The notes below the pieces were generated by a model. The model saw only the letters and a program-made list of their open reading frames with translations, ran no database searches and was not told the origin of the DNA. From Inia geoffrensis (lineage: Eukaryota > Chordata > Mammalia > Artiodactyla > Iniidae), in NCBI GenBank assembly GCA_036417435.1, contig CM070911.1, positions 2,356,001 to 2,420,000 on the forward strand: DNA of 64,000 nucleotides, written 5' to 3'. Shown piece after piece: positions 44,040 through 55,197 of this stretch; position 1 is the first letter of the stretch, and each line of letters begins with the position of its first letter. Made by a program: the position numbers and the translations under genes.

Positions 44040-46005
44040 CATGGTTGAAATGCCACTTCTCATAGGTTGTCCATTTTATTGATGTATAGCTGTTCTTAGT
44101 AATCTCTTATGATCCTATGTATTTCTGTGGTGTTGGTTGTAACTTCTCCTTTTTCATTTCTGGTTCTATTTATATGGGTCCTCTATCTTTTTTTTTTCTT
44201 GATGCGTCTGGCTAAATGTTTATCAATTTTGTTTATCTTTTCGAAGAACCAGCTCTTAGTTTCATCGACCTTTTCTAGTATTTTTATCTCTATTTTATTT
44301 ATTGCTGTTCTAATCTTTATGATTTCTTTTCTTCCACTAACTTTGGATTTTGTTTCTTCTTCTTCTAATTTCTCTGGGGGTAAGGTTAGGTTGTCTGTTT
44401 GAGACTTTTCTTGTTTCCTGAGGTAGACTTGTATTGCTATAAATGTCCCTCTTAGAACTGCTTTGGATGTGTCCCAGAGATTTTGGATCATTGTGTTTTC
44501 ATTTTCATTTGTCTCCAGGTACTTTTTAATTTCCTCTTTGATTTCTTCAGTGACCCATTTGTTGCTTAGTATAGAACATGTTTTTTAACCTCCACAGGTT
44601 TGTGTTTTTCTGCAGTTTTTTCCCTTGCAGTTAATTTCTAGTCTCATAAGTTTGTGGTCAAAAAATATGCTTAATGTGATTTCAATTTTCTGGAATTTAC
44701 TGAGGCTTGTTTTTGTGGCCCAGCATGTAATCTAACCTGGAGAAGGTTCCATGTGCACTTGAAAAGAATGTGTATTCTGCTGCTTTGAGATGGAATGTTC
44801 TGTATAAATCTATTAGTCCAATTGGTCTAATGTGTCACGTAAGGCCCGTGTTTCCTTATTGGTTTTCTGTCTGGATGATCTGCTCTTTGATGTAAATGAG
44901 GTGTTGATGTCCCCTGCTATTATTGTGTTACTGCCAATTTCTCCCTTTATGTATGTTAATATTTGCTTTATGTATCTAGGAGCTCCTATATTGGATGTGT
45001 ATATATTTACAATGCTCATATTTTCTTCTTGGATTGATATCTTTATCTTTGTGTGATGTCTTTCTTTGTCTTTTGTTCCAATCTTTGTTTAAAGTCTATT
45101 TTGTTTGAAAAGACTATCAGTACTCCAGCTTTCTTTTCATTCCCATTTTCATGGAATGCCTTTTTCCATCTCCTCACTTTCAGACTGCGTGTGTCTTTCA
45201 ATCAGAAGTGTTCCTTGTAGGCAGCGTAATATGGGTCTTGATTTTGTATCTATTCACCCACTATATGTCTTTTAATTAGAGCTCATTACATTTAAAATAA
45301 TTATTGATATGTATGTACTTATTGCCATTTTGTTGTTTTCTTGTTTTTGTTCCTTTATTCTTCTTTTGCTCCCTTTCCTTGTGAGTTGATGACTATCTTA
45401 GTGTTATGTTTGAATTCCTTTCTCTTTTTTTGCGTATATCTATTACAGATTTTTGGTTTGTGGTTACCATCAGGTTTATCTCTCTATATCTATCTATCTA
45501 TCTCATTGATCTCTTAAGTTCAAATGAATTTAATGACCCTGAATTTTTAACACCCCGCCATGTTTAATGCTTTTGACCTCATGTTTTACATCTTTCTGAT
45601 TTGTGTATCCCTTAACTACTTATTGTGGCTATAGATGATTTTGTCTTTTAACTTTCCTAGTAGCTTTACAATTAGTTAATATACGACCTTTACTTTATAT
45701 TTGCCTTTACCTATCATATTTTTCCTTTCATAATTTTCATATTGCTAGTTGTGGTCTTTTCTGCTTAAAGAAGCCCCTTTAACATTTCTGGTAAAGCTGG
45801 TTTTGTGGTGCTGAGCTCTTCTAGCTTTTTCTTATCTGTAAAACTCTTGATCTTGCTTTCAAATCTGAATGAAAGTTTTGCTGGGTAGAGTATTCATAGT
45901 GGTAGGTTTTTCTTTTCATCACTTTAAATATATCATGCCATTCCCTTCTGACCTACAGAGTCTCTGCTGAAGGGTCAGCTGATAGTCTTATGGGGCTTTG
46001 GAAGT
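44040..46005 (-). mobile_element. L1 internal segment (ORF1 end to ORF2 endonuclease/linker)
   Basis: The plus strand is the antisense of L1. ORF2 sequence downstream of the endonuclease is at 44045-44590, the endonuclease at about 44600-45320, and the inter-ORF region with the ORF1 C-terminal end at about 45330-46005. The reverse transcriptase, 3' UTR and poly-A are missing on the left, and ORF1 N-terminal and 5' UTR are missing on the right. Loss of the 3' end is not explained by ordinary 5' truncation, so later deletion or rearrangement is implied. A (TATC)n stretch lies at about 45488-45503. Confidence 0.85.
44183..45320 (-). pseudogene. L1 ORF2 endonuclease and linker remnant
   Basis: Two readable blocks remain. 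The 68-codon block (45019-44813) has NIYTSNIGAPRYIKQILTYI and IIAGDINTSFTSKSRSSRQK, where the usual GDFN active-site motif reads GDIN. The 102-codon block (44491-44183) has QNLWDTSKAVLRGTFIAIQV and KSWFFEKINKIDKHLARRIK. They are in different frames with stops between. The part nearer 45100-45320 is the degraded ORF2 N-terminus. Not functional. Confidence 0.85.
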
Positions 46006-46429
46006 GGCTTCTTGGGCTTACACTCGTTGACCAGGAGAAGAGATGGGTTTTCCCTTTTCTGTATGAGGCCCTGACCCTGCAAGCTTTATTTCATTAACCC
46101 TGGGCTGCAGTCTCTCAGTGCTGTTTTGCTCTGGGAGCCCCTGTTGGAGCTTGACACTGTTTCTTGGACCACAGCCTGGAGTTTCATTTAGAGGAGGACA
46201 GATATGCTCAGAGTGGCTCCTGTGCTTCTCCACATGGGAGTTGGATTCAAGAGAGATTTTGTAGCAGAAGTTGTCAGTTGGCATTGGTCCAGTCTGCACC
46301 CTGATAATGAAATGGAGATGAAGGTGAGGAATGTGATGATGCAGAGACGTGGGATGTGCATCCTTGTGGCTCTGCATCAGCCCCAGCTGGTGTAGCATTC
46401 ACTTCATTCTCTACAGAGCATTGCATGAT

Positions 46430-46580
46430 TGGAGCTTTAGGGAACTTTCAGATCAGCTGGTCCACTTTCCAGAACAGGAAACAGAACTAGACAAGGAAGA
46501 GACTGAGCCAGCTTAGCTGTAAAGCTGATTGCAACCTCTGAAGGGTTTCCTTCCCTAATCCAGTCATTTCCCCACTGCAA
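46430..46580 (-). mobile_element. Possible MIR-like or other ancient repeat
   Basis: The string 'ggagctttagggaactttcagatcagctggtccactttccagaacaggaaacagaac' recalls the common mammalian string 'gaccttagagatcatctagtcca...cagatgaggaaactg'. Diverged, family uncertain. Confidence 0.35.
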
Positions 46581-46837
46581 GTCATTTTGAGTTTTTCACG
46601 GAGTACTTGCCCTTGGTGGTAGGCATAACTTTAAAATCCCTGTCAGTTGGCATCTCTCACGTTCCTCTTTATATTATTTCCTCTCATTGACTTTGTGCAT
46701 GAGGTCTAAAAATAAAGTGTGTATTAATAATTATAAGTATAAATAAGACTATATTAAAAATTATCATTCCCTTTCTACCTGTCTTGTGAACATGGAATTA
46801 GGACCCATGTGATACTCATTGAAGTATTGCTATTCTT

Positions 46838-46925
46838 TTTTTAAATTGAAGTATAGTTGATTTACAATGCTATATTTGTTACTGCAGTAAAAAAAAATTT
46901 ATACATTTAGTTTACAAATGTATAA
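46838..46925 (-). mobile_element. Short L1 3'-end fragment
   Basis: The string 'ttttttaaattgaagtatagttgatttacaatgctatatttgttactgcagtaaa' is the antisense of the standard cetartiodactyl L1 3' terminus. Only about 60-90 bp are recognisable. Confidence 0.7.
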
Positions 46926-47184
46926 AATATTTCTCTCATTTTTCCTTCTGAACCTCCTCTTTCTACCTTATTCACAGTCATACACAACGTTTACTTCCCT
47001 ACCTTAGAATTTATTAATCTCTCCAATGAGCGAATTGGGTTGAGAGCACAGATTTATTTAAATATTTGTACGTCAGTATTGCTGCTTTTTAAAAATTTTT
47101 AATGTTTTTTAAGGTGTTTGTTAGTTCATCATATGGCATGATCCATTACAAATAAGCACTTGAAAGAAAACTGGCTGTTCCAAT

Positions 47185-47405
47185 TTTATATTTTCTATAT
47201 ATATGTAAACATGATTTGGTTGATATATATATATTGTAGTGGAAAGAGAATGATAATTTTTAATATAGTCTTATTTATATTTATAATATTAATACATATT
47301 TTATTTTTAGACATATATATCTTATATATCTATATCTTATGTGTATGTATCTATATCTTTTATATATATATATCTATATATATATAATCCTAAAGTCTCT
47401 ATATA
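47185..47405. repeat. AT-rich low-complexity DNA, (TA)n and (TATC)n
   Basis: Dense TATATA runs with TATC/TATG interruptions. The two open frames through it (75 and 70 codons, Ile/Tyr-rich) are composition artefacts. Confidence 0.8.
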
Positions 47406-49225
47406 TTAGAAAACAGGTTCATCCACTATGTTCTAAGCAACCGGCAACTAAATTTACAGAAAACATTTTTCTCCATGACACTACAGAGCCACGTTATTAC
47501 TGGATAAGGCATCCCAGGGCTTCCCTCTTTAATGTCCTAATTCTGTTTTAGAGTCAGACAAGAAATATTTCTGAACTTCCTGGGTTTATTATAAGAACAC
47601 AGAAGAATTCTTTCACCCACTTCTTAATTCTTGGGACAATAGTTCATGATAATTTCAAACACTTTAACGTTAACCAATTTGAAGCATCCTGCCGAGGAGC
47701 TGTGCACGTCCACTGAAGCTGTGTCCATGACATTAGCCAGTCACCTTTCACAGGGAGGGTGGGGGTTGTCCGGAGCTGGTGCTGGCCTTTGTGAGACAGC
47801 ATTTGCAGAGCCCTTTGCCAAAGTCCCGGAAAGGACTCACTGGTATAGTCAATTCAGAAAGATATACCATTCAGGAAATAGTAGTAAATTTGGAGAATTA
47901 AATAGGCCCCATTCATAATTAAAAACCTGAATTACTGTACTGATGAATTTCCTTCCTGAAACCTGCAGGCCGGACGATGCCCTGAGCCACGGGCTGCACC
48001 TCCTCCCATTTTGTCTGTTACTTTTCTTGTTATGCAGCATGTTTCCGTTTTCTCAAACTGAGGTTATTCCAGCTCTTTCCCTTTCGTTTCCGTGTACACC
48101 TTTTGATTGTTCTCCTACAAAAATATATTTTCACCTATTGGCTAGAGAGGAATTTTTACTGTACTTCCGTGGGCTTTTTGTCAATTAGAGTAGAAAACAA
48201 TCAGGAGAGAGTGAGAAAAGATTTTTGTCTTGCATTTCACATGTCACAGATAACGACCCCAGCACCCATTCCATGGCTGTATTCAGCCACAGGTGACGTT
48301 GAACATTTACTCAGCATTCAATCCTCGCCTGGAGAAGCTCCCTGGATTTCTCAACTCTGTCTGACTGGCTGAGGTCAGTCCGTGCAGTGCTTTGAAGTGC
48401 TGCAGTTTACAGCTGGTGGGCAGGGCACTGGGTGCCACGTTCTTTGGAAGCGGGCACCGGGTGCTTTTGATTAAATATAGAAACGCTAGCTAGAAGCCTT
48501 GGAATGAAATTTGAAAGGAGACCTCCAAGAATTTTTCAACTCTCTAGTGCTTTAATGTCTTGAACAGGTTGAAATTAATGCAAAACCTGAAATGAGAAAA
48601 CGAAGGGGCGTGAGGATTCCATGGAACCACGAGGACCATGCTGTAGCCTCAAGAACCAAATGGACAGCCTTCACCTTTTCTCTGTCGTGAACACTCACCC
48701 CCTTGATCTGGGACGAGAGCCTGGTTTGGGGGATGCGGTCACTCTTATTCTCCGGAACTTCTTCTGATCATGCCAGCAAGAGGGCTCTTTCCCTTGATTT
48801 CCTATAAAACGTATCATCTTCTTTGCACAGAATGGTGGGCTCTTCCTCACCTGGCCATGTGTCCACTGTCACTCAGAAACCAGCCTCTGGGGTCTGCATG
48901 TGCTTTGACTTCCACTCTAAACTGCTTTCATCTCCTTTTCTGTTTCTCCCCATCTTTCTCGTCTTCCAGGCTCTGGACCACAAGCGCGTGAGTCAGATTC
49001 CTGCTTTCCCCGCTCAAGCATCATCCCTACAAGCCCCAGGGAAGCTTGCCTGGCTGGGCAAGGAAGCAGAGCTGTCTACCCTCAGGGCAGAGCTGGCCAG
49101 TCTAACTCCTTCAGCCCTCAGCATAGGTATCTTACGGCACTTTTCCTTTTTTTTTTTTTTTTTTATACTTATCCATTTTTTATGTGTGAAATGGTTTAAG
49201 TACTTAGTGCCAGTCAGATCCCAGA
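47406..49225. other. Non-coding DNA; strong splice-acceptor-like site
   Basis: No repeat recognised. A long polypyrimidine tract ending in CAG at 48969 is followed 18 nt later by GTGAGT (48988). A T run of 18 or more lies at about 49147-49164. Overlapping frames near 48770-49287 are not recognised. Confidence 0.4.
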
Positions 49226-49350
49226 AGACAGAGCAACTGTTTCCTACTTACTCTTACGACTCCCTGAGCCTCTATTTTCTCATCTGAAAAATGGAGCTAA
49301 TAATACCTCCCTGTCTACCTTGTAGGTTTCAGGGAAAATTTGAGATGAAC
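49226..49350 (+). mobile_element. MIR SINE fragment
   Basis: The string 'ctgagcctctattttctcatctgaaaaatggagctaataatacctccctgtctaccttgtagg' is the MIR core and 3' part in order. Confidence 0.8.
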
Positions 49351-51794
49351 GGGGGTGGGGGGGCATAAGGGGGAGAACTTCCTGAATTGTAGATGTACAA
49401 ACATGAGGTGCTAGTGTTGCTTTGTTTTTGGAATACCAGGCCCAAGTCCACTCAAAGTATTTGCTCTGGAATCATATTAAAAAAATTAACAAGAGATTGC
49501 CTTGAGAGGATTTTCTGTTTCAGAAAATAAATAGCAGAGTTTCGAGAATATTCTCTGTTCACTACATTTTTTGAAGGCTCACAAAAAAGACACAAGGTAG
49601 AAATATGCTGATTCCTTAAAATACTTACAGAATGGTGTATTCTAATTTACCTGATTTCTGGCTAACTGGCTAATGGAGAATCCCTTTCTTTGAAATTTAT
49701 TCTTGAATATGTAAAGCCCTCAGCTGATTTTTTAAATTGGAGTAAGTATAATATATAACATGAATCTTTAATGCTTCTCATCTAAGATGAAGAATTGCTT
49801 TATTTAAAAGTATTAAGTGCTTCTCCTGCGGCCATACTCCATATTTAATTAAAAGATGTTGGTTGAAATCCAACGACTATGGGGTCTCAACTCTGATCAT
49901 TTGTAACTTATCTTTTTTCTAAGGTCGAGTTTTTTTTTATAATGTTTTTATTTAGAGTGAGGACACATCACAATGAAATGTCACACATATTACTTTCGTG
50001 TTCCCTTTACCTCCCAACTGGAATAAGCAAATCACCCTCTTATTTCCGGAGGGCAGGCTCAGTGTGGTGAGGGGAAGGGACCCCAGTGTTGCAAATGCCA
50101 TAAACTCATTCTGCACAAAGAGTCTGGTCAAACCGTTGGTTAATTAAATCAGAAGAAAGAGCAAAATTTATTTTGTTTTGACTTGGTTACTATTTTGGGT
50201 GAAGTCATTAAGGAATAAATTTTGGAATAGTTGGTTCTTTGGCCCAATAGTCTTCAACCAGGCATGCCTTAAGATTTGGAAGAATTTGATCTAAAATGAA
50301 AATAATAAAGTTCTGTGCAACACCAAGTTCATAAATCAAGTCTAGGAACCACAGCATCCTGAGACTCAATGCCTTTGTCATGGGTATGATTTATACATTT
50401 GAAACACAAGTATTCTAATTTAATGGTAAATACTGGAAGTGACTTGTTATTTATGGCCTCTTAGCTACTGCTTGAGCTGCGGTAGGAAGGGGGGGAATTC
50501 TGTGGAAGCACACCTGGTCGAATTGGAGGAAGGTTTACAGGGATGCTGACTCTTAGACAGTAAACTGGGGCATGGAGCGGAAGAGAAGGCATCGTTTGCT
50601 GAGTGATGACGGGGCCAAAGCTCAAAGCCGGGCGGGCACAGAGCTCAGGTCACTGAGGCTGCTAAGAAAAAGAGAGATCGCTTCATCCAGTCCTCACAGC
50701 GAGGACTTATAACGAAGACCTTCAGCCTCACCGAGGTCAACATCTTGCCTGACTGAGGATGCCAAGGTTACAGCCCACAGTGGAAAACCAAGTCTTTCAG
50801 CTTCTTTTAGGGTTGGTTTCTTATAGCTGATTTCTCCAAATCATCTGTAACGGAATTATGAAAGTGCTAGTTTACTCATCACAAAAGTGGAAGATAACGC
50901 AGCTCGACCAAGGTATGGAAAGATTGGCCAGGGGAAATCAGAACTAAGTACACTTTTCTGTGTCCTGAGATTAATTGTGGATGTGTGCAAACAGCTATTA
51001 TTTGGATCAATGTGCACAGGGCAGGACCTTGTGATTTGCACTCAGCTGGTCACCTTGGGCATTTGGAAGAAGATTCAGGGCCCTAGATATTTTTGTTTCT
51101 TTTTTAGGTGTTGGTTTTGGTGCGGAAGTTTCTGTAGGTCTGAAGGGTGTTATATAACGTCTATCGTAACATCTAGTATCTTCTAGTTATTCAGTAAAAA
51201 TCTGTCCAATAATAAAATACATGCTCTTAAATTTGTTTTCTGTGTAGGTAGTTGAATTGAGAGACTGCGATTGGTAAATTTAATTGGCCACTGGATGTCG
51301 CTGTTTACCCACCTACAGAGGATCAGCTCTTTCCATTCCCCCCCCCACCCCCCTCCCCTGCCCAAACCTGGTCAGGACAAAAGCCTCTGGAAGCTGCTCC
51401 AGGTGCAGAGATTTCAAGCTTGTTTCTCATAAGTAACTTGTTTTCTCTTGGGAAAAGAGGGAGTCGCGAGTTATTCAATTCAGGATATTTTCTTTTCACA
51501 GCAATTTAGATGGAGAACTGATGTGTTTTCTTTTCTTCTTTTTTCCCCCCTAAAGAAGTTTTCTTTTGCTAACACAAACAAGAGTTATCTTGCAACTCAT
51601 CTTGGAAACAGCGGCTTTAGTTCATACAAGACTGTGAAATTTCATATATAACTTTCATATGAAACTATTGAAGGCACTTGGAATAAATTCCCACCTGGTT
51701 AGTCTCAGCCAATCCCCATCACTGGTGCAGCGAGGGTCCCTGGAAACTTGGGGTCATTCTTACTTTCTGGGGCAGTAAAAAAAAAAGATTTGTA
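49351..51794. other. 2.4 kb mostly without recognised repeats
   Basis: A possible reversed MIR core lies at 50690-50800 ('accttcagcctcaccgaggtcaacatcttgcctgac'), too worn to assert. A C-rich run (51340-51360) could form a G-quadruplex on the minus strand. No coding evidence. Confidence 0.35.
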
Positions 51795-51870
51795 TTCCAC
51801 TGCTGCCACCGCCATTTGTGATCTGTGTGACCTTGGAGGTGTTACTCAATGTCTCTGATCCCCAGTACCC
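51795..51870 (+). mobile_element. MIR SINE core fragment
   Basis: The string 'gccatttgtgatctgtgtgaccttggaggtgttactcaatgtctctgatccccag' follows the MIR core ('ctagctgtgtgaccttgggcaagttacttaacctctctg'). Confidence 0.65.
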
Positions 51871-52458
51871 CTTGTCCTTGGGCAGGCCTTCCAATCCTAC
51901 CTCCTAGGGTTTGGGGGCAGAACCAAGTTCAAACTGGAAATTCCTTAAACTTCCTTCTTCCTCTGGGGCCCTCTGTTAAAGTCTGGGTTGATTGGATGGA
52001 TTATCTAAGAAATATCACATTCCCTTCGCTCTTCCCTAAAATGGTCTAACATAACCCACCATGTCTTTATAACACAATCTAGTATGGGTTGGTCCAAATA
52101 GCTGGAATTCCCAAGTCGGAACCTCACTGTGAAAGGCATGTAATGGACTGACTTATCTGTATTATCTTTGTGGATTTCACTGCTGTAGCACAGAACCTAG
52201 AAAATGACAATCTTGGGAAGGAGCCTGGCGTTTATGTAATTGAGCCCCTTTCTTAATGCTTTACTCTTACTCCAGCATTCCTTGGAGAGCCACAAAATGG
52301 GAGGTTTTTCTTGAAATTTCCCTAAACTGTTAAGACCAAGGATGCGAATGAGAAAGACCTGTGGAAAACAAGAAGCCCACTATGACAGTTTCTGGTTACT
52401 GCGTCCCCTGCCCCCTTTCCTCCCCACTCCTTCTCTGTAAGACTTGTGCTCGTCCCCT
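51871..52458. other. Non-coding DNA, nothing recognised
   Basis: Single-copy-looking sequence between a MIR core and the 9-bp minisatellite. Confidence 0.4.
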
Positions 52459-52555
52459 CCGTCCACATGGTCCGCAAGAGCCACATCGTCCACACCATCC
52501 ACTCCACCCAAACTGTCCATGCCATCCACACCATTCACATCATCCATACCATACC
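52459..52555 (+). repeat. 9-bp minisatellite, CCATCCACA-type units
   Basis: About eleven consecutive 9-mers, variants of ccatccaca (ccgtccaca, tcgtccaca, ccattcaca, ctgtccatg and others), fill this stretch. Because 9 is a multiple of 3, every frame stays open and yields three-residue periodic peptides (His/Pro-rich on plus, Trp/Met-rich on minus). These frames are not genes. Confidence 0.8.
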
Positions 52556-52624
52556 CTCGACTTTAAAGTGAGGAGAAAAAATCACTTCAGTTTTCTGAAT
52601 CAATGTATTCCAGATAGATTAATG

Positions 52625-52875
52625 ACAGTAGGCACCATTAATTGAATCCTCTCTGTGCAGGGCCTGTGTCACAAGTCTTGTATTTCCACAATTTCATTTG
52701 ACCCTTATTGCAGCCCCATGAGCTACTCTGAATGATCTCTAATTTACAGGTGAGAAAACTGGGACATAGAGAGGTTAAAGGGCTTGCACAAATCACTTGG
52801 CTAGTTATGTAGCACAACCTGGTTGAACTCCTGCTGGCTCCTGAACGCCCTTGCTTTTAGCCACTCAACTACTCA
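52625..52875 (-). mobile_element. MIR SINE, nearly full length
   Basis: The plus strand reads the reversed MIR from 'caccattaattgaatcctctctgtgcagggcctg' through 'atttacaggtgagaaaactgggacatagagaggttaaagggcttgcac' to 'cctggttgaactcctgctggctcctgaacgcccttgcttttagccac'. Confidence 0.85.
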
Positions 52876-53860
52876 CAGGTATGATGGTTACAGTCTTATT
52901 AGAACCATCTGATGGAGCTTGGTTAAACTTGTGAAAAATAAAAGACACAACAACAATGGCCTGCCTAGTGTGCTTGTATTTAACCAAAGCCTCTGATGAG
53001 TGGCAGGCCGAGTGTATTTGTGTTAGGGGTGTTGAGAGTGGTTATCTCTGCGAATGAATATATATGAAAAGAGAGCAATCCTACTCATACCCTTTAAAGC
53101 TTAGCTCGTGTCAAGGAAGAGAGTTTGTGAATACCTGGGTTCATTAGAGGTTGGGGGGTTGCTGCCATTTGTAGCGGACGCTGCATGTTGATTGCCTGAG
53201 GGCTTCCATTAATATTGATTTAGGGAATGCCTACGGTGTTTATGCTGCTGAATACTCATCATCATTGGAAATATGTCAGTATATATTGAGGTGACGGCAG
53301 CGCTGGGATTTCAGGGACTTGGGGACAGGCAGGTTTAGCGTCAACTTGAACTTGCCGCTCGAGTCTTAATTGCTTCTTGCAGGCCATCAGACATTCACTT
53401 AACCTCCTCTTTCCAGGAACTTTTAGATTTTTCTTGACTCTGCTATCTTTTGAACGGCCAGGAGGAAGGGAATTTTCACAAGGCTTAGGAGCTTGGTGCA
53501 CAGGTTAGAAACATTGGAATTGTACCCGGAGGAAAGAGTTCATTTCTGCATTTATCCCCAAGGACTTATTGAAACCTTTAAAATGGAATAGTTGGCCAAG
53601 TCCAGAGTGAGGGAAAGAGCCATAGAATACTGTTCAAGAACACTCTTGGGAGCATAACCTGCAGGCAGACACATTCGACCCCATCCTTCTCTGGGATGGG
53701 CAGCAGGAAGGTGGGCCTTTGGGGGCACAAGTTCTAGTTTCTTTGCAGGACAAGTGCAGGGAACCTGAGCGCTGTTGAGCCCCTGACGGTAGAGAACCTA
53801 CAGTCTGGCTCTACCATATGCAATACTGGGGTGGAGCCAGCCTAGGCACTTAAACCTCTT
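52876..53860. other. Non-coding DNA, no repeat recognised
   Basis: Single-copy-looking sequence up to the left TSD of the SINE/microsatellite unit. A 79-codon minus-strand frame (53262-53501) is unrecognised. Confidence 0.4.
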
Positions 53861-53875
53861 GGCCCCAATTTCTTT

Positions 53876-53895
53876 CTTTCTTCCTTTCTTTCTTC

Positions 53896-53954
<59 letters not shown>

Positions 53955-54003
53955 TTCTTTCTTTCTTTTCTCTTTCTTTCTTCCTTCCTTCCTTCCTTCC
54001 TTC

Positions 54004-54071
<68 letters not shown>

Positions 54072-54087
54072 TTTCTTTTTTTTCTTT
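53876..54087 (+). repeat. (CTTT)n / (CTTC)n microsatellite, about 210 bp
   Basis: Long TTTC repeats with a central (TTCC)n block (about 53980-54005), pure pyrimidine on the plus strand. It occupies the place where the terminal A-rich tail of the composite SINE unit would be, and so probably grew from that tail. The Lys/Glu/Arg-rich and Phe/Ser-rich frames through it are artefacts. Confidence 0.95.
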
Positions 54088-54134
54088 ATGAATTAAGGAG
54101 GCAACTTTAGTGAAGAAGGACATCAGCTCAGCTT

Positions 54135-54417
54135 TTATTTATTTATTTATTTATGGCTGTGTTGGGTCTTCATTTCTGTGCGAGGGCTTTCTCTAGTTGT
54201 AGTGAGCGGGGGCCACTCTTCATTGCGATGCACGGGCCTCTCACTGTCGTGGCCTCTCTTGTTGCGGAGCACAGGCTCCAGACGCGCAGGCTCAGTAGTT
54301 GTGGCTCACAGGCCCAGTTGCTCTGCGGCATGTGGGATCTTCCCAGACCAGGGCTCGAGCCTGTGTCCCCTGCATTGGCGGGCAGATTCTCAACCACTGT
54401 GCCACCAGGGAAGCCCC
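54135..54417 (-). mobile_element. CHR-type SINE, long form, mosaic
   Basis: Reversed head ends at 54417; tail is (TTTA)n at 54135-54155 on the plus strand. The middle ('ctcactgtcgtggcctctcttgttgcggagcacagg') is like the young short form. The distal part ('gggtcttcatttctgtgcgagggctttctctagttg') is the extended 3' region of the long form. It therefore combines features of both classes and may be an intermediate subfamily. Confidence 0.9.
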
Positions 54418-54599
54418 GGCCCCAATTTCTTTACTTCCAAAATGGGCAGATTCCTATTTTAACTACTGCTCACAATTAGTGGAGGAATGAGATATTATAA
54501 AAATGTGAAGAACCTAGAACATTTGAACATTTGCATAAATTTAATGGGCATCACAGAGTCTTTGGGAGGGAAACACTTGTAGTTGGATGGAACATTGAT

Positions 54600-54765
54600 G
54601 CCTTCTTACAACTTTGTGACACTGGCCAGTCACTTATTTCCGAGCTTCAGTAAAATGAGTCTCATCTATAAAATAAGAATAACAAAACCTACTCTTTAGA
54701 GTTACTGTATGTGGAATACTGAACACACAGTCACTTGGTACACAGTGTGTACTCACATCACGATA
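54600..54765 (+). mobile_element. MIR SINE fragment
   Basis: The string 'tgacactggccagtcacttatttccgagcttcagtaaaatgagtctcatctataaaataagaataac' follows the MIR core. The 3' part continues through 'cacttggtacacagtgtgtactca'. Confidence 0.7.
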
Positions 54766-55197
54766 TCTTCCTTCCTTCCTTCTCCCTCCTCTGTCCTTCT
54801 TATTAATTGATCCATCTCTTGGAGAGGGAATTAGAGAATCTGATGAAGTGTGGGAGTGTGGTTCCTATTTGTAGATCATTAATTCATTGGCCTTTGGGAA
54901 AATTGTTAATACTGCTTGCCAAATCACTTGTCTTTTCTCAATCTGCAATTGTAATCCTATTTTCCCAATATAATTGGTTAGATATGTTTAGTTCATGTGT
55001 TTTGACGTGATCTGAAGAAACGACGGAACGTATCACAACATTTGGATATGCAGCACAGTTTTTCTTGCCCAGGAGCTCTAAGATAATTCAAATATTTGTT
55101 CTGTTTTGATGATTAATTATCTACCGTTATTATCAAAAAGAACTTGTGGTTATTTCCAATGAATGCCAGTAGAGAATACAGGAAAAGAGAAGGAAGG

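Larger units (their letters stand above)
53861..54432 (-). mobile_element. Composite SINE insertion: SINE + 44-bp segment + (AAAG)n, one TSD
   Basis: The perfect 15-bp repeat ggccccaatttcttt lies at 53861-53875 and 54418-54432. Read on the minus strand between them: a CHR-type SINE (54417 down to 54156), its (AAAT)n tail (54155-54135), about 44 bp of non-repeat sequence (about 54134-54088), then an A/AAAG-rich tract to 53876. Since the TSD encloses all of it, the whole unit seems to have been copied in one event, as in a 3' transduction. No TTTT Pol III terminator occurs on the minus strand within the unit. Confidence 0.8.

Noticed and set aside
46018..46398. 126-codon minus-strand frame as a processed pseudogene
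   Set aside because: I could not match the peptide to any gene, and there is no poly-A or TSD to support retroposition.
53842..54123. Lys/Glu/Arg-rich (minus) and Phe/Ser-rich (plus) frames
   Set aside because: Pure translation of the (CTTT)n microsatellite.
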